From: Molossus alvarezi
Lineage: Eukaryota; Chordata; Mammalia; Chiroptera; Molossidae
Direction: 5' to 3'
Length of the DNA: 64,000 nt
Assembly (NCBI GenBank): GCA_037176705.1
Contig: CM073885.1
Location: forward strand, 159,516,290-159,580,289
The position numbers and the translations under genes were made by a program. Of this stretch, positions 54,169-64,000 are shown piece by piece. Position 1 is the stretch's first letter; every line of letters starts with the position of its first letter. Below the pieces are notes generated by a model, which was given only the letters and a program-made list of their open reading frames with translations, was not told where the DNA came from and made no database searches.

Positions 54169-55149
54169 AAAGTCATGTTTTTGAAGCATTATAATTTAGA
54201 CAGCAATATTATTATAAAATTGCTAGTTGTAATTACCCTAAATGCAAATATTAACTAGTTTAACTATTTTTTGGAAGATAACAATGTAAACCCACATGGG
54301 TAAGTACTAGACCTAGCACTTCCTAAATTTACTTTCTTGGTTGTAATCTTTGTTATAATCACTAGAGGGCACCTTGAGAACACTATCCTTTGTAATTTTT
54401 CTACTCCACTTAGAGATGTACATGTTAAATAGGGAAAGATTAACCTGGTGGTGAAGGGCATTATACCTGACAAAGTGGCTAAAAATAATAAGGTGCTTTG
54501 TCTGATGGGCTGATGGGGTGTGTGAAAGACAGAAGGGGCCAGTCCCCCCCCACCCCCCATGCCTTGGTAACAGTGTTATAAGCTGATGGCCTCTGGAGCT
54601 GTTTTAGTTCACTTGGATCACCAGCTAGTATATCTTGTTCTTCCTCAGAGGCTGTTGCTCTAAATTATGCCTCAATTTGAAATGGTTAAAATCTTCAAGG
54701 TTGAGTGTGTTGTATAAGGGTGGTGCAAGCAAATGCTTGACAATGTCTTTGAGGGACTTTTTAAAATCTCTAAAGTGCTTCAGTAAATATGTTCAAGGTC
54801 ATCCTCAAGAATCATGTAAGCACAGCCCTTCCAGAAGACAGCAAGTATTACCTGATAAACTGTCTGCATCACTGACAGCCATTCCTCTCCCTCCCTACTT
54901 GAATTACTTGTTAGTTAGGAAACCCCTCTCCCACCCCCTGAAGACATAAGAATTGTCACTTCTTTCTGTGTTAGTGTCACTGTGGTGGTCATGCTGCTGG
55001 ATGGGTCGTTCCTCTGCTGGTGCATTAAAAGTAGTGAACACTTTTCTTACTTAGGAAGATTTTGATTTTCCCAACTCAGCAGGTTGATAATTTAGGTCTT
55101 TCTTTTGCTTTCCAGTAGATGGTGCTATCTTTGTCTTCTCTTACCTGTG
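54169..55149. other. Unannotated sequence
   Basis: No exon or repeat identified. A C-run is at 54545-54559. The open frame 54635-54949 is without recognised homology. Confidence 0.4.
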
Positions 55150-55735
55150 CTACTAAAGCTTGGGGTGGGGGGATGAGTCAAAGTGTGGGAGGCTTAGCTT
55201 TGGACATGGGAGAGGCAGCCTGGGTGAGCAGGGTGCTGGGTGCCAGTGCTGTATCTGGGTGGCCTGGGTCTCAGGTCACCACTATAGTGGCAGGTTGGTG
55301 GCCAGTTGAGGGGAGCCAGTTTCTGAGCCCACTGAGCTGCTGCCTCATTTCCTATGGCCACTGGCAGCACTGAGCTGTGGCCAGGAGGCTGGAGACTTGA
55401 CTCTGTTGCTGCCACTGGTCTGTGGTGTGAGCACCACTGCAGCTGAAGAGGGAACTGGTCCATGGTGTGGGGGCTGCACCTTAATTCCTCCACGGCCACT
55501 GTTTTTTCTAGGCCTGTAGGTTCAGCCTTGCTGCAGTGATGAGCCTGTCCCTGTTCTTCCTGCAGCCTGCCTCTCCTGCACAGTCCAGTAGGCCCTCCTT
55601 CCAAGGTACTGTGTGCAGACCTTTCCGTGTGCTGAGCAGAGGAGCCTTTGTTGGGTTCTGGGTCTCTGAGTAGTTGTAGATTTTGGGGGAAATTCAAAGG
55701 GGTGTCTCACTTTGCCATGATGCTGAAGTCAATGT
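55150..55735 (-). mobile_element. GC-rich block, possibly an L1 5'UTR head, parent uncertain
   Basis: On the minus strand it begins 'cttcagcatcatggcaaagt' and continues 'gagacacccctttgaatttc' and 'caaaatctacaactactcag', resembling the first bases of a mammalian L1 5'UTR. The rest is GC-rich. It is adjacent to a SINE tail at its right edge. No ORF1 follows. Confidence 0.35.
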
Positions 55736-55825
55736 TACTCTCTCTCTATTCCTCTCTTTCCTTCCCACTCTCTATAAAAAAAAAAAATTAAAAATGCCCT
55801 TGGGTTAGGATAAGATAAAAAAAAT
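55736..55825 (+). mobile_element. VES SINE 3' end only
   Basis: CT-rich 'tctctctctattcctctctt', A-run, then 'aaaatgcccttgggttagga' and a second A-rich run: the 3' third of the hairpin-tail subtype. Head and body are absent. Confidence 0.75.
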
Positions 55826-55841
55826 TATTTAACTTAATAGT

Positions 55842-56444
55842 GGAACAAGGTAGTAGAAACGTTACAGGGTGAAAAGATTCTATGGAAATTCTGGGGCAGA
55901 AGAAATAGGGAAACTGAAACAGAAAAGTTAACACAAGGCCAAACAGTGTAGGCAATTTGCAACTGGCCAGCAAATAAGCCATTATCTTCCCCAGCCAAGG
56001 ACACTTGAGAGCAAATGGTTAAAAACCTTCCTAACAGAGAGAATGCAGAAAAGAAGGAGGGAATCTTTCTCACCCACTAAACAAATTAGCCATTTTAGGG
56101 AAGGGGAAGCAGAAAAGGCCAGTTTTATTTTTTACTTCCTAAGCAGAAAAGCCAGCAGTCTCAAGGCTTGACAAGAAAAAATTGCCAGGTGCTTCTCATG
56201 AATTCTGGGAAGGCCACAACAAAGCAAAATGGACCTTGAGAATTAATCTGTACCAAAATATTTAGCAGTGGAATTTTGAAACCTATAAACAGGAGGGATA
56301 TATAACACCTCAGACTCTCTCCCAGCTTGCTCTTCAGATTAGCTGAGAGCCTGTCTGTGCTTCATAAGCCAGATGTATAGATTTGCTCGCTTCTTTAATA
56401 AAATTTGGTTGCTTTCATTGCTTTAATAATTTTTTTCACAATGC
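55842..56444 (+). mobile_element. Probable solo LTR of an endogenous retrovirus
   Basis: Non-coding. LTR-like signals in the right order: TATA box 'atatataac' at 56298-56306 and poly(A) signal AATAAA at 56397-56402, ~95 bases apart, after a ~450-base U3-like part. Proposed ends TG (55842) and CA (56444) are by eye; no target duplication confirmed. Family unknown, gamma-like (ERV1) layout. Confidence 0.5.
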
Positions 56445-57299
56445 AGTCATCTAGAGTTTTCTCATATAAATTTATTCATATGAGAGAACAAAGATAACAT
56501 TTGGGGACAGTCCTCTCCCATGACTCAGAGGGCTGTCCAGTAACACCTCTGGTGTCTGAGAGAGGTGCCTTGTATCAGAACCATGCAATTAACACTTATA
56601 CAGCACATGTGGCCATGCTGCATTCTTCCAGACCTTACTTCACCCAGCTGTGTTAATGAACTTGGTGTTTAGCTATTATCAGTTTGTGGTACAAAACCTA
56701 TCATGAGAGAAACCAATGTAACTTTCATATTATACTGATAAACCCCTGTATGTCAATTATCTATGAGCAACTTCACATTCCACAAACATCCTTTTATAAG
56801 CCTTAGTAAGCATTTAAATCCACTTACTTGGAGATGAGTTCTCAGGAGCTTAGTCCTTATTCTATTGAAATGCACTACTCATTTTTTCTTCCCTGGCTGA
56901 AAAGATCCAAAAACAATGTTGGTCAAAACTCTTCATCTTCAAACCTATTCTGCAGTTTTGTTACTCTATCATAACTCCTTCGTTAGACTCAGATATTTTA
57001 AAAACAGTGTCTAGTTTAGTATTTATATTCTGATCTATCTACTCTTTTCTGCCAGTATCTCTTTGGGGCCCTAGAATGCAAACTATAAAGGAGACATGAT
57101 AGTGGGGGATAGGTTTACAGAAAAAGAAAACAGCATGATCCAGGCATGATCATAAATAACTGGGTGTAAGATGGTAGAAATTTGGCAAAAGGACAAGACT
57201 GAGATGTGAACTAAAAGAATGAGCAATTCATGACACAAGGAAAGACAAATTGATATGGACAATCTGATATGCTGTAATGTACAATTGAACTCTTAAGTT
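56445..57299. other. Unannotated; part may be a second LTR
   Basis: 56800-56890 ('ggagatgagttctcaggagc') resembles the R/U5 part of a retroviral LTR, without a clear TATA or ends. The rest is not recognised. Confidence 0.35.
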
Positions 57300-57905
57300 A
57301 ACATGTAATTTATTTTTAGTTTTGGGGTTAATTCTTAGGTTCAGAAAGTTATAATTTTAAACAGTTATTTAAATTCCAGGGCTCAACTGTTTTGTTTTTC
57401 TTAAAATTAATAACTATGTTTTAAAGAAGTTTTAGCTTTACAGCAAAATCGAGGCAAAGACACAGAATTTCTTTTTGTATATCCCTTTCCTCACACATGC
57501 ATAGCCCCCCATTATCAATGTCCCTCACCAGATTGGAATCCTTGTTACAGTTGATGAACCTACTTTGACACATCATAATCAGCCAAAGTTCATAGTTTAC
57601 ATTAGGGTTCACTCTTGGCATATGTTTTATGTGTTTAGACAAATGTATAAGTGACATGTATCCATCATTATGGTATCATACAAAGTAGTTTCGCTGCCCA
57701 GAATAATCCTTTGTGCTCCACCTATTCATTTCTTCCTTCCCCTTACTCCCTGGCAACCACTGATCTCTTTACCATCTCCATAGTTTAGCCTTCTCCAGAA
57801 CGTCATATAATTGGAATCATACAGTATGTAGTTTTTTCAGAATTGTCTTCCCTCACTTAACAATATGCATTTAAGTTTTCTTTATGCCTTTTCATGGCCC
57901 AGTAA

Positions 57906-57941
<36 letters not shown>

Positions 57942-58345
57942 TGCTGAATTATATTTCATTGTCTGGATATACCACAGTTTGTTGTTCAATCATTCACCTA
58001 CTGAAGGACATTTTGGTCACTTCCAAGTTTTGGCAATTATGAATAAAGATGCTACAAACATCCATGTGTGGGTTTTTGCATGGCCATAAAATTTTTATTT
58101 ATTTGGGTAAATCAAAACTAAGGAGTGTGATTGTTGGATTGCATGGTACAAGCATGTTTGGTTTTGTACAAAACCACCATGTAGCTGAACCATTTTGCAT
58201 GCCCACCAGCAGTGAATGAGTTTCTGTTGCTTACCATTCTCTCCAACACTTGGTGTTGTCAGTGTATTGGATTCTGGCCATTTTCATCAGTATGTAGTGG
58301 TATCTCATTGTTGCTTTAATTTGCATTTTGCTAATAACATATGTG
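57300..58345 (-). mobile_element. Ancient L1 3' part, reverse orientation
   Basis: 'ggcaaccactgatctcttta', 'ttggaatcatacagtatgta', 'aataaagatgctacaaacat' and 'tgcccaccagcagtgaatga' are the reverse of old L1 ORF2 C-terminal and 3'UTR sequence. No open frame. A 32-base T run (57908-57939) sits inside, likely a grown A/T tract. Confidence 0.82.
57908..57939. repeat. Poly(T) tract, 32 bases
   Basis: Uninterrupted T run within the old L1. Confidence 0.9.
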
Positions 58346-58903
58346 TATTTAGTTCACATTTATGAACATAAAAGAACAAGAAAAAAATAAATATCAGTTT
58401 TTTTAACTCAAATTTCTATGAGACTCTGACAGCTCACTTTTTACTGACAGGGAGGCTAGTTCTAGCAATATACAAGAAATTATAAATTTGAATTTTAAGT
58501 ATTATATCAGTTTATATGAGAATATTTAAACTAAAAAAAATTCTTTTATCAAAATAAAAGATGTTCAAAACACAAAAAAAAAAAGATGCAGAGCAGCTCA
58601 AAAGATAAAAAAATAAGAATAAAAATAAAAGATGTTGAAAATGCCATTTTTTTGTTTAATAGCATATGCATTTCTGAAGAAAGATTCTATTTTTGACAAT
58701 AGTGTTCTTTGATGTAATTGAAATTCTCTAAAAATGATTTAACATGAAAATGCAAACTTATATATATTTTCCACAGTATAAACCACATAAGGATCATTAA
58801 CAAACACCACATTAAAAACAATGAGCCTACTTCTTAGTATGTAATGGTTTTTAATGGTTCAAGCTTTTAATTTGGTAAATGTAATAATTATGTAGATAAT
58901 TCA
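58346..58903. other. Unannotated AT-rich sequence
   Basis: A-rich stretches at 58550-58640; nothing else recognised. Confidence 0.45.
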
Positions 58904-59140
58904 GCCCTGGCCAGTTTGGCTCATTGATAGAGTGTCAGCTTGTAGACTAATGAGTCCCAGGTTTGATTCTGGTCAAGGGCACGTACCTTAGTCACAGTTT
59001 GTCCCCAGCCCTGTTTGGGGTTGTGCGGGAGGCTACCAACCCATGTGGCTCTATAACATGGATGTTTCTCTCTGTCACTCTCTCTCTCTCCCTCCCACTT
59101 AACCTGATGATGGGTGGAGAAGTATCTTCAGGTAAGGAAT
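58904..59140 (+). mobile_element. VES-type SINE (hairpin-tail subtype)
   Basis: 'gccctggccagtttggctca', 'caggtttgattctggtcaag', 'tgtccccagccctgtttggg', tail 'agtatcttcaggtaaggaat'. Imperfect duplication around 'attca' at both ends. Confidence 0.93.
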
Positions 59141-59479
59141 AAAAAAAATGTAAATAGAAAATTCACGTGAAACATTATAATAGGTTCAACACAAAGCAAT
59201 CCCGTTAAACATTATCTACTGATATTTTGATTAGATAATATTCCACTAGTTTTTTTAAGCAAATGAAGCCTACCTTCATTAATTTTTAAAATACAGTTCA
59301 CATAGATTATATTAGTTTGAGCTATACAGCTTAGGAACTCATTGTAGTTTTTAAGAAAAAAAACTTTTGTTGAAATTAGCTTTACTACTGGTATCCTGAA
59401 TTGCTTAGATTTGAAAAATTTACCAAGAAAAATGAATAAATAAGCAAGCTAAATATAGTGGTTGAGAGAGAAGATGGTC
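59141..59479. other. Unannotated AT-rich sequence
   Basis: Nothing recognised. Confidence 0.45.
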
Positions 59480-59960
59480 AAGTAATCTCCAGGTCATGTG
59501 CCTCAATGATAAATTCTATCAGATATTAAGAACTCATTTAGAGAAAAAAAAAAAAAACAGTTTCCATTTATTTCATGAAGCCAGAATTATTTAGGTACCA
59601 AAACCAGACAAAACATTACATGACAGATAAAAACAAAAGAATGTTTAGATCACTATTCCTCATGAATGTAGATGCAAAAATTCATTTAAAAAGGCAAGCA
59701 ATTTGAATATCATGATAATATAAATTCGATAATGTGTTTTGATACTGGCATTTATCAGAGGAATTCAAGGTGGGATTGGGATTTTAAAACCAACCAATCG
59801 AATCTACTATGTCAAAATCCAATAAATAAATAAATATGATTATTTCAATAAACAAAAAATAACTTTTGACAAAGTTCAAGATTTTTTATGAAAAAACTTT
59901 TCAGCAAAATAGTAATAAAACATTATACTTAAAACTGAATGCTTTCTCCAATTTTTGATA
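59480..59960 (+). mobile_element. Ancient L1 ORF2 fragment
   Basis: 'ttcatgaagccagaattatt', 'accaaaaccagacaaaacat', 'tcctcatgaatgtagatgca' and 'tcaataaacaaaaaataact' follow the order of L1 ORF2 RT sequence, strongly decayed. Confidence 0.75.
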
Positions 59961-60849
59961 AGATTTTAATTTTGTCTCAGAATTTTAAACCTCATAAGAT
60001 TGTTAAACAGTAGAGAGTAGTATTTTAAAAAAAAGAAAAAAAGTGGAGTCAGACTAACTGGGTTTAAATTAAGTTTTATACTTACTGCTTTCTGTCAATC
60101 TTTGGCAAATTATGTAGCTTTCTAAGTTTTAGATTCATTTTTTTTAATAAAGCAAAAATAATATAAACACTGCTTTTACAAGTTGTATTTTTAAAATATA
60201 ATAAAATACTTAGTTTGGTACCTGGCGTGTCATTAGTGGTCAACATGTTACTTAGAATAGTTTTTACTGAATCTTAGGCAGATTTGGGAAAAATCCGAGA
60301 GAAAGGGAGTTAAAGATATCAATGTATAAGAATCAAGCAAGTTTTGTTTTTGCTTTTGTTTCTCAAAGAGATTTATTCATAGTTTTGCTGTCAAATTGCT
60401 TAATTGAAAAAGTTCAAGTTGTGATTTGTAAATGTAGCTGAGCAGCCTCGGTACTGGTGAGTCAGGTGAATCCTAGCAAGCAAGGCATTGACCACTCCTC
60501 ATCAGCCACACAGGGTGGAGGTCAGACAAGTGGATGGGGAAATTCCGCATTGACAAGTAACCATATAACACAGAGCATTAATAGTATAACATGGACAAAT
60601 TCACTTCCCCAGATGTGTGTGCATCCCGTGAAATTAATTGTCATCCACAAGTAACCTCTCTCCTAGGTTGTGTATCATAGTAACAGCTCAAATGAATGAG
60701 ATGATTATTTATCTGGGGTTTTTTGTTGTGTTTGGGGTTTTTTGTTTGTTTGTTTGTTTGTTTGTTTGTTTTTGCATATTCCTAAAACTAGTTGTAGATA
60801 AGAATAGTTTACAGTAAAAATAATTTACTAAAGTGTTTTAATCTTTTAG
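59961..60849. other. Unannotated, with a (GTTT)n repeat
   Basis: (TTTG)n at 60741-60773. The open frame 60457-60654 has no recognised homology. Confidence 0.45.
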
Positions 60850-61262
60850 GATATGTTGTGGGCTGAATTTTGCTCCCAAACTAATTGATTTGTAGAGGTA
60901 TTAACTTCTGATACCTCAGATTGTGATTGCATTTGGAGATAGAATCTCTAAAGAAGTTAAGTCAGAAAGAGGTCATTAGGGTGGACCCTAATCCAATATG
61001 ACTGGGGAATCCTTGTACGAAGAGGAAATTTGGACACAGACTTATAGACACAGAGCCAACACCATGTGAAAAAGACACAAAGAGAAGAGAGCCATCCACA
61101 AAGCAAGGAGAGGGGCCTTAGAAAAAAGCAACCCTGCTAATACCTCAGTCTATATGCTAGACTCTAGAACATATATCCTCCAGAACTGTGGGAAAATAAG
61201 TTTCTGTTTAAACCATTAAGTCTGTAGTACTTTGTTAATGAAACTTCAGAAAACTAATGCGG
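60850..61262 (+). mobile_element. MaLR-type solo LTR (MLT1/MST-like)
   Basis: 'tatgttgtgggctgaatttt', 'aggtcattagggtggaccct', 'aatccaatatgactggggaa', 'gaggaaatttggacacagac', 'ctccagaactgtgggaaaat' and 'gtagtactttgttaatgaaa' occur in the order of a mammalian ERVL-MaLR LTR. Full length, ~15-25% diverged by impression. Non-coding. Confidence 0.82.
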
Positions 61263-61848
61263 GAAACCTTATTCCCTTGAACTTGTTATTGGATAATATA
61301 TTATCTGTCATAAAGTTTCAAATTTCTTGATAAATTTCAGGTGAGGGAGGCTAGTCATTTTTCTGTCTGAAAGGCACATCTTGTGGTATTAAAAATATAG
61401 TTTATTTACCTGTTTTAATGAGAGTAGACAGTGATATTCTTTGATACTATGTGTTTAACCTTTTTTTCTTTTTCAGTACTGGAAACTCACTTCAGGTAGT
61501 CTGAAAAATCAATACCACATTTGAGTAGAAAGTTATTTAAATTTTAATCTAATTAATTAGCACACCATAAAAATGATTAAAGAAGATCAATGTCAAATTT
61601 GTTGTATGCAAGGTGGGTACTATAATAATAAAGTAAAATGACAGTAAAAAATAACATTTTAAAGATCACTGCAATTCTTAGTTGTTAAATAGCTTCTTTT
61701 TTCATTAGTCTTTTGCTAAAAGAAGAAAACTGGTTGAGGCAAATTAAAGCTCATATTTTTAATCATTGACCACTAGGATGAATACATCAAAAGAAAATAG
61801 TTTCCTAATATGCATCTAATAATAGAAGAGTAGGCTGAGGGGAAAAAG
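61263..61848. other. Unannotated AT-rich sequence
   Basis: Nothing recognised. Confidence 0.45.
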
Positions 61849-61859
61849 AAACAAGTCTA

Positions 61860-62116
61860 GCATTGCTCAGAGCATCAGCTCAAACACCAAAGAATCACAG
61901 GTTTGGTTCCCAGTCAAGGGCATGTACCTGGGTTGCAGGTTTGACCCCTGGCTCCAGTCAGGGCATGTTAGGGACACAACTAATCAATGTGTCTCTCTCA
62001 CCTGGATGTTTTTCCCCCTCCGCTTCCCCCTTCCTCCCTCACTCCCTTCCACTCTCTCTAAAAAAATTAATAAAAGAGAAAAAAATTAAAAGTGAGAACA
62101 TTAAAAAGAAAGAAAT
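61860..62116 (+). mobile_element. VES-type SINE, 5'-truncated
   Basis: Starts in the head ('gcattgctcagagcatcagc'), box B 'caggtttggttcccagtcaa', CT-rich middle and 'aaaattaataaaagag'. TSD 'aaacaagtcta' at 61849-61859 and 62117-62127. Confidence 0.9.
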
Positions 62117-62127
62117 AAACAAGTCTA

Positions 62128-63144
62128 ACTCTCTGGTCAGAACCTTGTTCACCCCTTGCTTGAGAGCAAATGACATTTTGAAACCAACCTAATCCCTAAG
62201 CTTTGCTGTTTGAAGTACAACTAAAAACTGAGGACCAAAAGTAATCAAGTCATGTTCCAAGAGGTGCTGTTAACATTGCTCTGTCACCATCCACAGCCTC
62301 TCAGCAGTTAATGCCCCGTGACAATGACCATATCCTGTGGTCTTGGGGCCAAAAGTAAAAAAATATATAGGTAAAGTTTACATTTATTTTAATTCCATTT
62401 GGCCCATTGGGCCTGCATATTAAAAATATTTAATAAATGCGTTCATTGCATGAAGACAGGTTAGGCAACACTGAAGTGATTTCTTTCCCTAGCCCTTGCT
62501 ACTTTTAGCTATTTCAGGGACCAAGTGAAACAATATCCATTATAACTGATGCAGTTTTATAAACAGGCATGTCAAATGCCATAGGCATTTGCATTCTGTC
62601 TCATTCCATCATTACTTGATTATTATTAATTAAGAGTGTAGTATGAACATATGGTGGCTTCTCAGCTGCTCATTTATTCCTCCCAATTTGTTATAGCCAT
62701 TATTGATGGTGACAGTGTTTAAGCAAATCAAACAAATTAGTAACAGTTTACTAGGTCAAGGCCTTTCTCTTTGCATCTCATGCTTATTCATCAGTAGCTG
62801 ACTTCTATCACATAAGATTTGAGTAGAATAAAGTAGTTTGAGAACTTAACAAACATTATGATAAAAACTGAAAATTTCCAACTTTTGTCATTTCTTTTGC
62901 CAGAAAGTTATACTTACTTTATTTTGAATATGCTTAACATTCTAAGTATTCTTTTCTTTGAGGTTTTTCATGTTATATTTTATGCAAACAAAAATTATAA
63001 ATACCTCTCATAAAATACACACACACACAGTCTTAAAATGACATAGTGTTTCTTATAGTGCAATATACTGCTAAAGAGCAACATTAGCATTGAGTACTAG
63101 CTCTCTCAGTAAAAACTGTTACTAAATTTTTATCTGATAATGTG
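62128..63144. other. Unannotated AT-rich sequence
   Basis: Short (AC)n near 63018-63030. No exon or repeat recognised. Confidence 0.45.
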
Positions 63145-63157
63145 CTACTTCCTCTTC

Positions 63158-63385
63158 ATTTTTTTTTAATACTCACTCGAGGATATTTTTTCAAATATCT
63201 TTAGAGAGAGTGGGAAGGGGAGAGAGAGAGAGAGAGAGAGAGAGATTGACTGGCTGCCTCCTACATGACCCTGATCAGGCCCAGAAACAAATTGCAATTG
63301 AGGCACGTGCCCTTGACTGGAATCCAACATGAGACTCTTTGGTCTATGGGTAAATGCTCTACCACTGAGCCAAACCAGCCAGGAC
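63158..63385 (-). mobile_element. VES-type SINE (hairpin-tail subtype)
   Basis: Reverse orientation: 'atactcactcgaggatattt' tail, (GA)n at 63220-63244, 'actgagccaaaccagccagg' head. Perfect 13-base TSD 'ctacttcctcttc' at 63145-63157 and 63386-63398. Confidence 0.95.
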
Positions 63386-63398
63386 CTACTTCCTCTTC

Positions 63399-64000
63399 TT
63401 ATGAAGAAAAGCTATTGGACTAATTTATGTGCAAGTAGTTATCAGATTATGTTAAAGGTGTAAGTTGGTGGGTGTATCTACTGGAGAATATATAAAATGT
63501 TTTTTGTATTATATGTATTTTATTAAATGCTAATAAAAATTATCATGAAAAATGAAGTACTAACATTAGCTCTATTTATACATGAATTCCTTATTGAAGA
63601 TCAAATCTTCAAAACCAGAAAACTAATTGAGCCAATAGAAAACCTGACTAAACAGCCCCTAGCATGTCTCTTGAGTTTTACCCCTGGTCCTTTCATCCCA
63701 AATGTAACTGTCAAACTCACACCACAAACAAGACCTTCAAAGCTCTAGCTTTATCGCAGACACCACACTTCCCATGGAGCTCATTTACACACCTCAGTTT
63801 ATTAAAGGCAGAACCTAGCCAGGATTCCCAGACTTTGTTTCAGTGTCTTGAGCTACATATAGCAGTTTTCACCTTTTTTGGTCTTCAGAATACTTTGATT
63901 CTTAAAAATTAGTAAATGCACCACAAGCATTTGCTTTTGTGGACTAAACTATCAATGATTCTTTTAAATTCAACTAATATTTTGAAAGTGTGGGAGTAAC
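63399..64000. other. Unannotated sequence to window end
   Basis: Nothing recognised; short open frames only. Confidence 0.45.

Overview
The window reads as a mammalian, almost certainly bat (Yangochiroptera), intergenic/intronic region. The diagnostic evidence is about 16 VES-type SINEs: a tRNA-like head with a 'ggctcagtggtt' box A-like motif and a 'ggttcgatccc' box B-like motif, a CT-rich middle, and an A-rich tail that often carries 'cctcaggtgagg'. They sit among young, nearly full-length L1 elements. Older mammal-wide repeats (MIR, L2, HAL1, old L1 ORF2 pieces, a MaLR-type LTR) form the background. There are no bacterial or viral genes, no CRISPR array, and no rRNA or tRNA genes beyond the SINE heads.

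Layout. 1-5245: plus-strand L1 (L1-A) with an intact ORF1 and an ORF2 broken by one stop. 6735-8477: minus-strand processed EEF1A1 pseudogene. 9782-9920 and 13811-13916: two consecutive, correctly phased exons of the orphan class C GPCR gene GPR158, joined by a GC-AG intron. 18.2-18.6 kb: L1 3'UTR plus VES unit inside one pair of target-site duplications (TSDs). 20204-21969: chimeric L1 made of an ORF2 piece, a GC-rich L1 5'UTR-like block and an L1 3'UTR. 22261-22359 and 22448-22562: two consecutive exons of the MYO3A motor domain, the first followed by AT instead of GT. 23-26 kb: old L1 and a HAL1. 28037-34262: full-length L1-B carrying two SINEs. 34938-37590: minus-strand fragment L1-C. 41881-47723: full-length minus-strand L1-D inserted into a VES SINE. 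50548-54168: plus-strand L1-E with a foreign filler and a SINE fused to its 3' end. 55-64 kb: LTRs, old L1, SINEs and unannotated sequence.

The protein-coding content that matters is the two exon pairs. In human, GPR158 and MYO3A are same-strand neighbours in 10p12 several hundred kb apart. Here exons from the middle of each lie 8.3 kb apart, with the 3' exons of GPR158 and 5' exons of MYO3A absent between them. That means a large deletion or an assembly join. The second theme is chimeric retrotransposition: at least three units join L1 to other RNAs or to another L1. Repeat family names come from sequence memory, not a library search.
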